From assembly GCA_946807835.1 (NCBI GenBank), contig OX327694.1, forward strand, positions 3,608,001 to 3,672,000: a stretch of 64,000 nucleotides of DNA, read 5' to 3'. Within the stretch, counting starts at the first letter, position 1. Each line of letters opens with the position of its first letter. The stretch comes from Ailanthus altissimus (Eukaryota > Streptophyta > Magnoliopsida > Sapindales > Simaroubaceae). Below are positions 1 to 10,699 of the stretch, piece after piece. A program made the position numbers and the translations under genes. The notes under the pieces are model-generated. The model did no database searches. It was not told the DNA's origin and saw only the letters and a program-made list of their open reading frames with translations.

Positions 1-213
1 GGCCCTCCTTCCATTATGCACACGTAATCGTGTCGAGGAAGCGACATTACGTTGTACTGCCTCAGGAACTTCATACCTAACACCATATCAAAATCATCAA
101 GAGGTGCTACAGAGAAATTTACCTCGCCGTGCCATTTTCCTAGGTGGATATCGACCCCTCGAACCACCCCATCCAATGGCTTGGCTGCAGCGTTTACCGA
201 ATTGAGAAATCTC
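1..213 (-). pseudogene. Gypsy retrotransposon protease/pol fragment, downstream part
   Basis: Read on the minus strand from 213 to 1, this is the retropepsin continuation of the Gypsy element whose gag lies at 3080-4215. The fragment ends in residues LGMKFLRQYNV, typical of the region just after the protease active site in plant Ty3/Gypsy polyproteins. It is cut from its upstream half by the solo LTR at 214-2820. Reverse transcriptase and integrase would lie to the left, outside the window. The family assignment rests on recognisable motifs; the exact clade is not determined. Confidence 0.75.
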
Positions 214-2820
214 TGTTACGCCCCAAACCCAAAAGATCTGACACACGACATAACTTATACATATTCAATAATGTGCACTCATAATTAATATTGTATAAAA
301 TTTCAAACTTGAATTCTGCATAGGAATCCTTAGTAAGTTGCTAATAAGTTCATCACAAAAATCAACCCATGATCATATTTGGTGAAACATAAACTAAATA
401 CAACCACACTTAATAAAATAATACATAAGCATTTATTAAATACGGACAAATCAAATATCTTAATCTACGTATCCACAAATGAAACACTTAGCAACTTAGC
501 AACTTAGAGAACCCAAGAGACAACAGAAGCCTTGCCAAATCCGTTAAGCATACATGTACCTTATTTACCTGAAATATCTATAAACTATAATGAGTATAAA
601 ACTTAGTAAGTATATTAGTTTTTCATATATCAAAATACAAATACATATATATACACAATGCATATGTATGATATGCCGTGATAAATGAAAATCATAATCT
701 TATTAAATCACACGTCAGGTAAGCGCTTACACATTTTTTCAAAACATATAATAGGAATACCATCACTTAACTATTACTTAGTAGGACTTTCATATCACAT
801 ATTACATAATGAGGCAAATGTCACCTGTCGATGACATACCGTATGAGAGGAATAGCACAAGTGAGGTTTAAATTACATATATATAATGCTCATGCCCGAA
901 GATAAGAGCCAAACCCTCACCTTGATCATCGATGAGTCCTTTCACATGCACCAATATGCCACCACATGAATGAGATGACTCACTTTTCCTTTAGGTACCA
1001 ATAGGATCCTCCCTACATACGGAACATATAGCATATACCAATCCCGAAGGAAAGGTTACACATAAAGGCTCCACAAATCACATAAGGTGCATACTAAGTA
1101 AATAATGAGTTCACGCATCCTTAAAATACAAAACGTATCTCATGGACATTTTTCACTTCAAAAGCTTTCTTTGTTAAACACATTTCATTTTGAAAGCTCA
1201 CTTTTATAAACATATGTATGTCCATACTCAATGTCAATGCTCACATTTATAAACACATGTCTTTCACATTTCATATCAAATATACTTTGACATAACATAA
1301 ACATATTTCTAAGCATATTTACAAAATTATACATAAATAATTACTATATTTATTGTAATTTCAGTAAAAGTCTAGTATACTTACCTCTTAACATTTTCGA
1401 GTATAAGGTTTAATTCTCCTTAATCTATCGATGGAGATTAAATCTTTCATAAGCCTCATCATTCACACAAAACACTTTAAATAGCTTACAAAATTACACA
1501 TATTGCACTTATCACATTAAATTGGTTAATGACTTGGTTTCTTAAAACCTGTTATTCTGACCATTTACACTTAACAATTTTTTTTTATACATCAAATGAT
1601 GTCCAATTACTCCAAAATCAGAATATATCATTCTTGACTCATATATCCTTCTTATATATAAATATTATATCATAATTCCTACACAATCTATTTCATAAAC
1701 ACCATCAAATCCAGCTATTATCCTGACAGGATCAAGATTTTTACTGAACAATATTCAGTCTCCCAATTTTATAAAATCATATACTAACTAAAAAATTATA
1801 AAACTATCACAAAATTACTTTTGAAACATATCTCAATCCATGATAAATGTTTTACTTCAAAATCACTGCCAAAAGTATTTTAAAACTATTTTATTTCATA
1901 GTTTTAAAAATCTGTTAATCAAATAGTACAATGAGCTGATACACTTTAGAAAATCATAACAATTTAACCACATTGATATAAATTCTCAATTCTGAGTATA
2001 TCATATTAGACATATAAATTTATCATATTCCAAAAATTCGTAATTTTTTAAGATCATTCAACAGATCAAAAATTGTTTGTCACTGTAGCATACTATTAAC
2101 ACAGGAAATTTTCAGAATTTTAGGGTCATTTTTATAAATTCACTAAAAATTAAATTTCTAGATTTTTCAATCGATTCAAAGTCTCAAATGTTTTCATACA
2201 TGTCTAGTTTCATATTCCAAAAACCCAAAACCATAATCGAAGTACAAAAATTTATAAAATTCTCAGATCAAGAGACTATCAAGTAGAAATTCTGCAAATT
2301 CATCATGATTTATCAAGTTATGTACATAATTATCATCAATTCTCAATATATCTTACAAAATTCACATCAAGTCCTCAATTTTACATATTTTCAGAAATTA
2401 AAATTTAATGAAATTAACTTAATTAACACCAATAAATTGCGAAAGAGTTATGTTGTACCTTCTAAAGCTTAAAATTTTAATTTCTTTTTCTTTTTCTTCT
2501 TCTTCTTCTCTTTCTCTCTCTAAAAAGGGTAGCTCGACCAAAAATGAGTAAATTAGAGTTTAAAATGTGTGTTTTTATATTAAGAGGCTAACGTTTAGTA
2601 TTTACAAATTGGCCTAAAAAACTTTTAAAGTATTACAATTTGGTCCCTAAAATAAATCTAAAGTTTTGTAAATAAACTCAATACTAATAATAGGTTCTTA
2701 ATCTTTATAAACAATACTAATAATAATACATAAATTATCATTCACATACAAATAAAATATGAATATTATATATATATGTAAACATTAATTTTTATCGGTT
2801 GTAGATAAGTGATTACTACA
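214..2820 (-). mobile_element. Solo LTR, about 2.6 kb, nested in an older Gypsy element
   Basis: The block begins TGTTACGCCCC and ends GATTACTACA on the plus strand, so it has TG...CA ends. It sits exactly inside the protease reading frame of another Gypsy element. The flanking 5-mers ATCTC (209-213) and ATCCC (2821-2825) form a target duplication with one mismatch. Excising the block plus one flank copy brings the two protease halves back into one frame. No internal coding sequence is seen, so it is a solo LTR. Minus orientation is inferred from a TATAAAA-like box near 2565 followed by a pyrimidine/purine-rich leader, and from the GGGCGTAACA 3' end seen in plant chromovirus (Tekay-like) LTRs. 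Confidence 0.7.
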
Positions 2821-3079
2821 ATCCCTCCTCTTTTTTCACGTAAAGTCTCAAGCGCTTCGCTTCCAGAAGTTTAATGAAGTTGTGCGTTGCGCCCATATCT
2901 ATCAGCAATTGAGTCTTTATGCAGTTGATGTAGGCTTCAACATACATGAGCACCTTACTCGTTGGCACGCTGGCACTTTGTTTGGCTTTCATTGTGTTGA
3001 ACAGCTGCAAACACTCCATTTGACCTTGCTCGCAAGTCTCGTGTGCCGTAACTATGGCGTTGAGAGTCTTCTTTTTCAA
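2821..3079 (-). pseudogene. Gypsy zinc-knuckle tail and protease fragment, upstream part
   Basis: Minus-strand frame continuing from gag. Just upstream is a CCHC-like knuckle whose second Cys is replaced by Tyr (CFLYEGDHWVKDC). The retropepsin signature reads LIDMGATHNFI, where plant Gypsy proteases usually have D-S-G or D-T-G, so the active-site residue after Asp is changed. The frame is interrupted at 2820 by the solo LTR. A frameshift near 3225 separates this frame from the gag body. The element is therefore dead at several points. Confidence 0.75.
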
Positions 3080-4215
3080 ACAGTCCTTGACCCAGTGATC
3101 CCCTTCGTAAAGGAAGCAGCTTGTCTTAGGTCCATTCCCTCTATGGCCATTGTGTTTCTGCTTTTCCCATTTGGGCGGCTTACTTTTCTCCTCCTCATCT
3201 CCGGAGGATGAAACTCCTTGGCGCCCTCACCTTTGCTGTGATTGGGTCTCGAATGCGTGGACTTTCCCGAGTCACCTTTGCGGTAATCCATGAGCGTTTC
3301 TGCCAATGTTAGAGCATCAGATACTCTTGTCACCCCGCGCCGCTTTAACTCATTGGACGTCCATGTTTGTAACCCGTCTAAGAAATTGAACAGCAAGTCC
3401 TCCTCGCTCATGTTGAAAATTTGGAGTATTAATAGGGAGTACTCCTCCACGTACTCACTGATGGACTTGGTTTGCTTCAACTCCTTTAACTGCTTTCAAG
3501 CATCGTATGCCATATTCTCTGGATAGAACTGGCGCTTCAGCTTCTGTTGCAATTCTACTCAGGTGTTGATTGTGCAAGTACCCCTGCGTATCTCCTCGCT
3601 TTTTCTGTGCCACCATAGAATTGCATGATCGGAAAGATATAAGGTCGCGGTATTTACCTTGTCTTCATCCCGCATGCCCATGGCGTCGAAGTATCTTTCC
3701 ATTTGCCAAAAGTAGTTGTCGAGCTCCTTGGCTTTCCGCTTGCCGCTGAACTCCTTCGGTTTAGAAGCCTCAACTCTTGGCGCCCCTTGAGCAGCAATAG
3801 ACCCATTCTTTACTGCTCGTTTGTACAACACCACGTCCTTCTTTACAGCGTCAAACCCTTTACGCAGCTCCTCCACTTGGGCTTGAACTCTGTCCATGGT
3901 GGCGTATACCTTCTTTTGAAAAGCCTTGACCCAGTCACGCTGCCGACCAGCATAACTGTCAATGGATGTGTCGATGAGGGAGCACAGCTCGTCCCCTCGA
4001 GTGTCGAATCTCACCTTGAGCTTCTCTATTTGCTGCTCCAACTCCCCAAGACGATCCGTCGCCTTTCCCACAGCGCCACCGAGCGTTTTCACCATGCTCC
4101 CTAACTCGTGGCCTGGATCAACAAACTTGTGGTGAGGTACACTTCCATGCCTCTTAGTTTTGGGGTCCCTACCCCTCTCTTCAGTTAAATCCGATAGCGT
4201 GACGTCTTTCCCCAT
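3076..4215 (-). pseudogene. Gypsy gag polyprotein, degenerate
   Basis: The minus-strand frame opens with ATG at 4215 shortly after the primer-binding site. The N-terminal half has a charged coiled-coil-like stretch, followed by the retrotrans_gag core (KPKEFSGKRKAKELDNYFWQ, then a Trp-rich ILWWHRK segment). The frame is broken by two in-frame TGA codons (plus-strand TCA at 3559-3561 and 3496-3498), where Trp and Arg codons are expected, and by a frameshift near 3225. Both stops are G:C to A:T transitions, as expected of methylated, silenced repeats. This is the capsid/nucleocapsid precursor of a Ty3/Gypsy element, no longer translatable as one protein. Confidence 0.85.
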
Positions 4216-4228
4216 CTTTTTTAAACCC

Positions 4229-4242
4229 GCTCTAATACTAAA
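4229..4242 (-). other. Primer-binding site of the Gypsy element
   Basis: Directly downstream of the LTR on the minus strand is TTAGTATTAGAGC, a degenerate form of the TGGTATCAGAGC complement of initiator tRNA-Met. Its position next to the LTR edge supports both the LTR boundary and the element's orientation. Confidence 0.6.
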
Positions 4243-4740
4243 TGTTACGGACCTTTCGAGAACCGTGCTGCCTTAGACGCGTTGCGCACTAAGCAGCTGA
4301 GAAAACTACACAAAGAAGAGAAGAAACACGCACACAAGGTGTTTGAGAAAATGCTCTCTATATTACTGAGAGAAACACAAGCTATGAGATTATTTTGTTG
4401 TGTTAGATGCTTTGTACAACTGAAGGTCTCCCCTTTATATACTAACATCCCTATACAATCGACGGCTGAGATTTAAATGATTTAACAGTGTACATACAAA
4501 ATGGAATAATATGTCATAGAATATTTCTAGATGCCATCACATATACTATAGAATATTCCCCTTCCAAATCGGGGTTAACAACCCTAATAAGTAACGGACT
4601 TAGTCCGGTTCTCACTCATGTCAGCAGGTCTTCTAGAAGTTTCAGCCCACGAACTGTTCCAGCAGCCCATACAACCTCTAGAGGCTTTGTCGCACACCAA
4701 GTATTCGAAGAAATGCTTGAAAAACACTTGAGGCGTAACA
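4243..4740 (-). repeat. 5' LTR of the Gypsy element
   Basis: The 498-bp block has perfect 7-bp inverted ends (TGTTACG at 4243, CGTAACA at 4740). On the minus strand it has a TATATAAA box near 4440 and leads into a primer-binding site and gag. The partner LTR would be off the left edge of the window. It abuts a copy of the dienelactone hydrolase fragment on the right, so the element inserted beside or into that gene copy. Confidence 0.75.
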
Positions 4741-4752
4741 CTTGTTAGATAA

Positions 4753-5324
4753 CCACACTGCCTTGTTAGATAACCTGCTTGTAAGTTTTCAAGCATGCGG
4801 GCACCTTACAATGGTTTATTCTATTAGCACTTCTGCAAACAGATGCAAGTTAATGAGAATATGAGAAATTGAGAGAATTAGTGAATATTACAACAAGAAA
4901 CCAGGTTTCAGAGAAGTTAATATGTTGCTTAAATTATGCCCCTATCTCATTTACAAGTTTCTTTGAATTCATTTGTTACTCTACAGGTAAATATGTTTAT
5001 CCTTTATATTACTGCTACGGCAATGAAATTTCTGGACTTAAGTGGGTCATAGCCGCGGAGAATGAACTTTCAAAGAGAAATAAATCTAACTTGGTATCTC
5101 TTTCGGGTTTTCAGACTGCTAAAGCTCTGGAGGAAAAGCTGAGTATGTCTGGGATTCCGTATGAGGTACACATCTATCCTGGCAACGACCATGCTTTCAT
5201 GAACAGGTCTCCAGAAGGAGTGCAGAGAAGGAAGAGTATGGGAATGCCTGATGAAGATCCAGCTGCAGTTGAGCTGGCGTGGTCTCGCTTCCAATCATGG
5301 ATGACTCACTACTTATCTGCTTAA
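4753..5324 (+). pseudogene. Dienelactone hydrolase-like gene, last intron and last exon (copy A)
   Basis: After an intron ending TTTTCAG, an open exon at 5115-5324 encodes 69 residues ending WMTHYLSA plus a TAA stop. It contains YEVHIYPGNDHAF, the His-bearing C-terminal part of plant carboxymethylenebutenolidase homologs (dienelactone hydrolase, alpha/beta hydrolase fold). The exon itself is intact, but no upstream exons are present: the Gypsy LTR at 4740 lies immediately to the left. The adjoining intron sequence (4753-5110) is closely similar to that of copy B (7758-8135), so both derive from one locus by duplication. A truncated gene is the best reading; use as an alternative terminal exon cannot be excluded. 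Confidence 0.75.
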
Positions 5325-5910
5325 GTAATTCACTAGTTTTATGCACTTACGTTGTTATACTTTCTTGCATCCTTAAAAATAAAAACATGGTGTTGTACCT
5401 AAATGTATTGAACGGGTTGAAGTTTAGTTTTCTTGTAAGTGAATGTTCAAGTTTGGATATCTACCTGCGTAGAAAAATTGGCAATGTCTTGTGTAGTCAT
5501 CTTTCCTTACACTTGGGGTTGTATTTGTATGTCTGTTAAAGGCTTGTTGGTTATAATAAAAGTGAACTCAACTGTCTTCGTGTGAACGGGGACCTGAACT
5601 ACTAGGTTAAAACAACTTTCACAGGGAGGATTCTTCTGTGGACCAAAAGATTCGTAGCATGTGGTCCTATAACTTGCTATGAAGATTTGACTAGCTGGCT
5701 GAAATGGACATGCAGAATTGTTTTGTTTAGAAAATCAGAAATTTAGGACATTTGGGACAATTTTGCACATAAAATCTCACTGTCCAAATTGTATTTGCGA
5801 TGAATTATGCTGACAAATTGCTTTCTGATTGAGCGTTTCAAATTCAAATGTGGTCTTTATTTTTCAAATGGGTGTGGTCCTCTTGCTAGTCCCGTTATTT
5901 TAAGTTTGTC
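5325..5910 (+). repeat. 3' flank of dienelactone hydrolase copy A, repeated elsewhere in the window
   Basis: Noncoding sequence after the copy A stop. From about 5511 to 5910 it matches 16971-17375 strongly and 15816-15906 in part (shared text such as TTATAATAAAAGTGAACTC, then GGACCAAAAGATTC). It probably includes the old 3' UTR and polyadenylation region (AATAAA-like TTATAATAAAAG near 5551). Confidence 0.65.
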
Positions 5911-6094
5911 ACAGTGAGAAAGTTTACCTTCTGTTAGTTCTGAAAGTAAAACTAATTGTCTAGGAAAATGCTTTGTTTCTAAGTAAGCTATGAAAATTTT
6001 CTGAGAACGCATTCAAAAGAAGAGAACTATCTCTGAAAATTCTTCAACTCAATAACACTGCAATATCCAGATCGAGTACATTTAGAAGCTACCT

Positions 6095-7130
6095 ATTTAT
6101 GCACACGTGGCTTGTTCATCTGCTAACTCAGCCTCTGGATTAACAGCACTCTGTAGCTTCAAGCTTTCATCCCCCCTCAAAGTCAAATGGCAGAAAACAA
6201 GCTTGAATGTGTTGGCAAGAATTTGAAATCCTGAAGCAAAGAGAGCCTTGGTAAAAATATTTACAATCTGATCTTCAGTGGGAATATATCTAATTTCATC
6301 TTGATTCTGCAAAAATTTCTCTTATGAAATGAAGTTAAACTTTAATATGCTTAGTCTATTTGTGAAATACAGGATTGGCACCAAGGCATCAGCTCATTAA
6401 TTATCACATCATCTAATTGGAATCTTATGCAAAGGCAATGCAAGTTCTGAAAACAAAGATTGAACTTAAGTGATCCCAGCTGTAACATGAGCCAAAGCTT
6501 TATAATCTGATTCAGTATTGGATCTAGAGACTACCTTTGCTTCTTGGAACTCCATGAGACAAGATTATCAGCAAAAAAAACACAATATCACCCCCGCACC
6601 CCACAGACTTTCTATCATCCTCATCACAAGCCCAATTAGCATCTGCAAAAGCAACCAAGTCCATATATTTGCCTGGTTCAAAAATTAAACTAATGTCTAT
6701 ACTGCCCTACAAGTATCTAAGAATTCTTTTACAACGCTGCCAATGAACATCTGTGGTTGAGGAGAGAAGCTCATTGAGTTTATTAACAGTAAAAGAGCTT
6801 TGGTCTAGTAAGTGTGACATATTAAAGAGCCTCTCAATCACACTTCTATAGAGTGTAGCATCTGCAAAGTTTGTACCAGTGTGCTGATGAAGTTTAAAAC
6901 CTGTACTCAATTGGTGTAGCAATGCCTTTTGCCACTGACATGTTAGTTTTTCTGAGCAAATCAACTATATACTTAGTTTAAGAGAGATGCAAGACCTACC
7001 GAATTCTAGTAACTTCTATACCAAGGAAATAACTCAGTTCTCCAAGCTCTTTGAACGCAAAAACAGTGTTAAAAGAGATGTTCCTTGGAAATAACTTCTA
7101 TACGAAGGAAACACTTAAAGTGATGCTCCT
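6095..7130 (-). mobile_element. Copia retrotransposon remnant, RT/RNase H end
   Basis: Minus-strand fragments match the C-terminal part of Ty1/Copia pol. FADATLYRSVIERLFN and WQRCKRILRYL at 6707-6964 come from the segment between reverse transcriptase and RNase H. IPTEDQIVNIFTKALF at 6097-6312 is the RNase H terminus. The frame is interrupted by stops and shifts, and no LTRs are evident. This is an old 5'-truncated fragment. It is unrelated in detail to the younger Copia at 42145-46393. Confidence 0.8.
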
Positions 7131-7444
7131 TGGATAAGCAAAAGGGTGCATCCATACTATAACCCCTTTCCGCAAATCAATAAAACACATCTGAGATATC
7201 TCATATCACTTCTATTTCATGAATGGTATCTTAAAAATTATACATGAAAGGACTATTAAAGGGTCAGATATTTTTAATGAACGACTCCATATATGAATAG
7301 AATTATAGGCTTGTGGGTGAATGCAGTGACTGGTATCATCAACAAGTGCCTTGTTTTTGAATCCATTCAAATTTTACATAGCTGGAGATTATAGACACAC
7401 TGGCTTCAAATTTGATTCCTTTTAATTGTTTTTCCCAATAATAA

Positions 7445-8345
7445 TTCGTGGCATTCAATAGGTTGGAGTGACCGGATATTGCTTGGGAGGCGCTTTTTCT
7501 ACTGCAAGTTATTCGGGCTCATTTTGGGGGGCTCGACAGTATTATTGACTATTCTGATGTGAAAGTATGGCAATTTCCATCATTTTTTTTCTTTCGGTTT
7601 TAGTTTATGTTTGTGTTTCCCCTGAAACTGCATCCATGATGTTAAGCACAAACTGCATTCCACGATGCCTGCTTGTGGGATGCAGTTTGTGCTTAACATC
7701 ATGGTCTGTTTGTGCCTAAGATAACAAAAATTCCATATATATCTGTATATTTCAAGTACCACTGCCTTGTTAGATAACCTGCTTGCTAAGTTTTCAAGCA
7801 TGCAGACACCATGCAATAGTTTATTCTCTTATCACCCCTGCGAACAGATGCAAGTTAAATGAGAATGTGAGAAAATTGAGAGATACTAGTGAATATTACA
7901 AGAACATACAAGAAACCAGGTTTCACAGAAGTAATTATGTTTGCTTAAATTATTCCTTTATCTCATGTACATGTTTATTTTAATTCATTAGTTACTCCAC
8001 AGGTAATTTATGTTTATCCTTTATATTACTGCTACGGCGATGAAATTTCTGGATGACTTAAGTGGGTGATAGCCACGGAGAATGAACTTTCAAAGAGAAA
8101 GTAATCTAAATTTGCTCTCTCTTTTGGGTTTTCAGATTGCCAAAGGTTTGTGTGAAAAGCTGAAAGTGTCTGGCACTCCATATGAGGTACACATCTATCT
8201 TGGAAACGACCATGCTTTCATGAACAGATCTCCAGAAGAAGTGAAGAGAAGTAAAGAGTGTGGGAATGCCTGATGAAGATCCAGCTGCAGTTGAGTAGTG
8301 TGCTCGCGCTTCCAATCATGGATGACTCACTAGTTTGGTACTGCA
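7445..8345 (+). pseudogene. Dienelactone hydrolase-like gene fragment (copy B)
   Basis: Two exon remnants are visible. At 7462, after an AATAG acceptor, a short exon encodes VGVTGYCLGGAFSTASY; the G-x-C-x-G-G motif carries the nucleophile Cys of dienelactone hydrolases. The frame then fails. At 8136, after TTTTCAG, the last exon encodes YEVHIYLGNDHAFMNRSPEE. It is thrown out of frame by one extra base near 8245, so it ends early at TGA instead of reaching the WSRFQSWM tail. Intron text matches copy A. This is a clear pseudogene. Confidence 0.8.
7635..7703. repeat. 29-bp near-perfect inverted repeat (hairpin)
   Basis: The arms at 7635-7663 and 7675-7703 are reverse complements except for one position, which is a G:U pair in RNA. 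They flank an 11-nt loop. It lies between the two exon remnants of dienelactone hydrolase copy B. No larger foldback continues outside the arms. The function is unknown; it could be a local inverted duplication or a small-RNA hairpin. Confidence 0.8.
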
Positions 8346-8396
8346 TGATTCTACTCTACAAGAACTTTGAATTATCTCTTGAAGCTATCCTTTTTA

Positions 8397-8815
8397 TCAT
8401 AAATGATCTGCTTGCCCCAAAATGATCCGGGTCGATAGGAAAATCCCAATTTATTGGGCCCTATAATACAATCAAATAGAAGGCACTAGGATACCATATT
8501 CTAAGAGCCCAGACTATGTGACTGGATAAATCCTTCTCTATCTGTTGCAAGTTGAATACTCTTTTTCCTTTCCCTGCTTCAAACTTTGATTCGTATTTTT
8601 TATAGAAAAATCTCTTATAAACGTAGAACAGGATCCATTTTGCATCATATCTAAGGGATTTATTAGTTCGGGTCAAAGAAGCAATATCACTCGATTATTA
8701 TCAAACCAACTGCAATTATTTTTTTATTTGTGAAGATCCCACTAAAGCGCCTTTTAATTTTAATAGGCTATGGACTAGATCAGAATCATTTTTAACAAAT
8801 TCAGAAGAAGTGATC
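8397..8815 (-). pseudogene. ycf2: Plastid ycf2 fragment in nuclear DNA
   Basis: The minus-strand translation follows the C-terminal region of chloroplast Ycf2. Segments align with [20 protein letters not shown], then [12 protein letters not shown], the EKYESEFEEGEGE-type acidic stretch, QQIEEDL and HIVWAPRIW. The copy has a frameshift near 8728, a TGA near 8670 and many substitutions, so it is a decayed nuclear plastid insertion. Only the part equivalent to about 140 Ycf2 residues is present. The match is from recognition of the protein; an alignment would fix the ends. Confidence 0.8.
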
Positions 8816-9504
8816 CCAAAATATTTTTTTACAAAGATTTGTTATGGCATTGATAACCACCTTCGATTTAGGCGGATAGCTCGGCAAATAAACATTTATA
8901 TGAATTATCTTATTGATTCCCTAAACAGTACTATAAGAATTGTTACTAAACATCCCCTTGTAATTGTACATGCTCCTATAGCAATAATATATTTTGGTTT
9001 AGGTATTTGTTTATATAATCTTACTAAAAAAGGAGTCATTTTCATTGTTACTGTACCAGCTGTTAACATTAGATCCCCCTGTCAAGGAATCAATCTTAGT
9101 ACCAGCCCATAACAATTAAAATTAAACTGCAAGCCGATTAATGAAGCAAATTCAATGAAGCAACATAATTTGCTATCCCCTTGCCTAGTAGGCAAAGATT
9201 TACTTTTGTGGAAAATATGATTCATTCGAATCAAGATAAAAGTCCAATTACATTGCATTGTCAGACTACATGTATATTTGAAAGAGGTTAACCTCTTTGC
9301 TTCTCTCATGGTACAATTCGCTTTTCATCGAGCCTCTTTTCTCCTTGGTCCACAAAGACAAAATGTAGGATTGGTACCAATAAATAATCATGAAAGAAAA
9401 GGACTCACTGAGACAGGATCACTAACTAATCCGAATCTAATACCAATAGAACAGAAAATACTAACAACTAATATAAGATAAAAGAACCGTCTTTTCTATA
9501 TTGG
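8816..9504. other. Unassigned segment between two plastid-derived fragments
   Basis: The stretch lies between ycf2-like and atpF-like fragments. A plus-strand frame stays open for about 120 codons to 9112, but its start overlaps the ycf2 homology on the other strand. It contains a hydrophobic segment ([13 protein letters not shown]). I could not assign it to a plastid or mitochondrial gene. Given its neighbours it may be further organelle-derived DNA, but this is inference. Confidence 0.3.
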
Positions 9505-9508
9505 ATGA

Positions 9509-9748
9509 GAAAAATTTAATTTAATTAATTCACCTTATAATATTTTCGAACAATTAGAAAATTACAAAAATGAAACCATTCATTTTCAATAATAAAGAGC
9601 AATTAATCAAGTTGGCAACAGGTATTCCAACAAGCTTTACAAGGAGCGCTAGGAACTCTGAATTGTTGTTTGAACAATGAGTTACATTTACGTACCATTA
9701 GTGCTAATATTGGCATCTTTAAGGGTGTTGAAAAAAATAACTGATTAA
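9509..9748 (+). pseudogene. atpF: Plastid atpF 3' exon fragment in nuclear DNA
   Basis: Plus-strand translation follows the C-terminal part of chloroplast ATP synthase CF0 subunit b: EQLENYKNETIHF, then [26 protein letters not shown], and a terminal ITD before TAA at 9746-9748. An in-frame stop after IHFQ and a frameshift near 9615 break it. In plastomes atpF is far from ycf2, so the neighbouring fragments must have been joined before or during insertion. Confidence 0.85.
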
Positions 9749-10699
9749 TCCTTTTACTATAGACATTATATTTTTCTTCCAAAAAAATTAAAAAAAATAC
9801 TCATGTAAAACCTCTATAAAGTAGACAAAGCTCTCGAAAAGAATAAAGAAAGAACGTATTCTTCCTCTATAAGAAATTCTTCCAATAGTTTCAAACATAA
9901 TTATTTCAAAAAAATACGTACAGTACTTTTATGTTTACGTACCAAACTTTTAACACAAGAAAACTGAAGTATATATTTTATTTGATACAAACTCTTTTTT
10001 TTCTTAGGATCCATTATAATAATGAAAAAGATTTCTACATATACACACAAATCAGATAATATGAGAATTTGAGAAAGCGGCCCAAGTCAAGAAAAGATAT
10101 CAATTTGAATAGCAGCAATTGTCTAAATTTTATTAATTAATAATCAAGTTCTGTATAGAATGGATTTTCTTTTACCTTAATTTTTAGGTATTTTACCGTT
10201 AAATAATTGTAAATTTATGATTTATGTAATAAGAATTCAAGAATTGAGACGAGATAATTCATACAGTCTATTTACTTTATTTTCTTACTTTACTTATACT
10301 TACTTTTATTTTTTTTTCAATTTAGGAAAAGATTGATACGTTCAGAATATCGAAGTTTATTTTCAAGTGCAAAATTATCGAAGTAATAAATAATTTCGGT
10401 GAGAACGGGGTCGATCCACAGGAAAGTGAAATTAAAATTATAAACTATAAGTACTTTAAAGACAATTAAACTAGTATAAGATGTTTGCAAAAAATAATTC
10501 AATTAACCAATTAAAATAAAAGTTAAGGTTAGGGGGATCTATTCTTGGTATATGAAATATGAATATATTCAACTCTTTTTATAACTCAATCAGAATCCTC
10601 ACATAAAGGAGGTTCTAATCGTAAGATATAACAATTAAAGTTCATCACCATTTATATATTAACTTGTATTTATTTTTTTTAATTATTATACACCAAATC
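9749..10699. other. AT-rich noncoding stretch
   Basis: No coding potential is seen. The first 300 bases may still be decayed plastid DNA downstream of atpF. Near 10400 there is a GAACGGGGTCGATCCACAGG motif of a type I associate with dispersed plant repeats, which hints that an old element starts near 10334 and includes the tandem array that follows. Confidence 0.35.
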
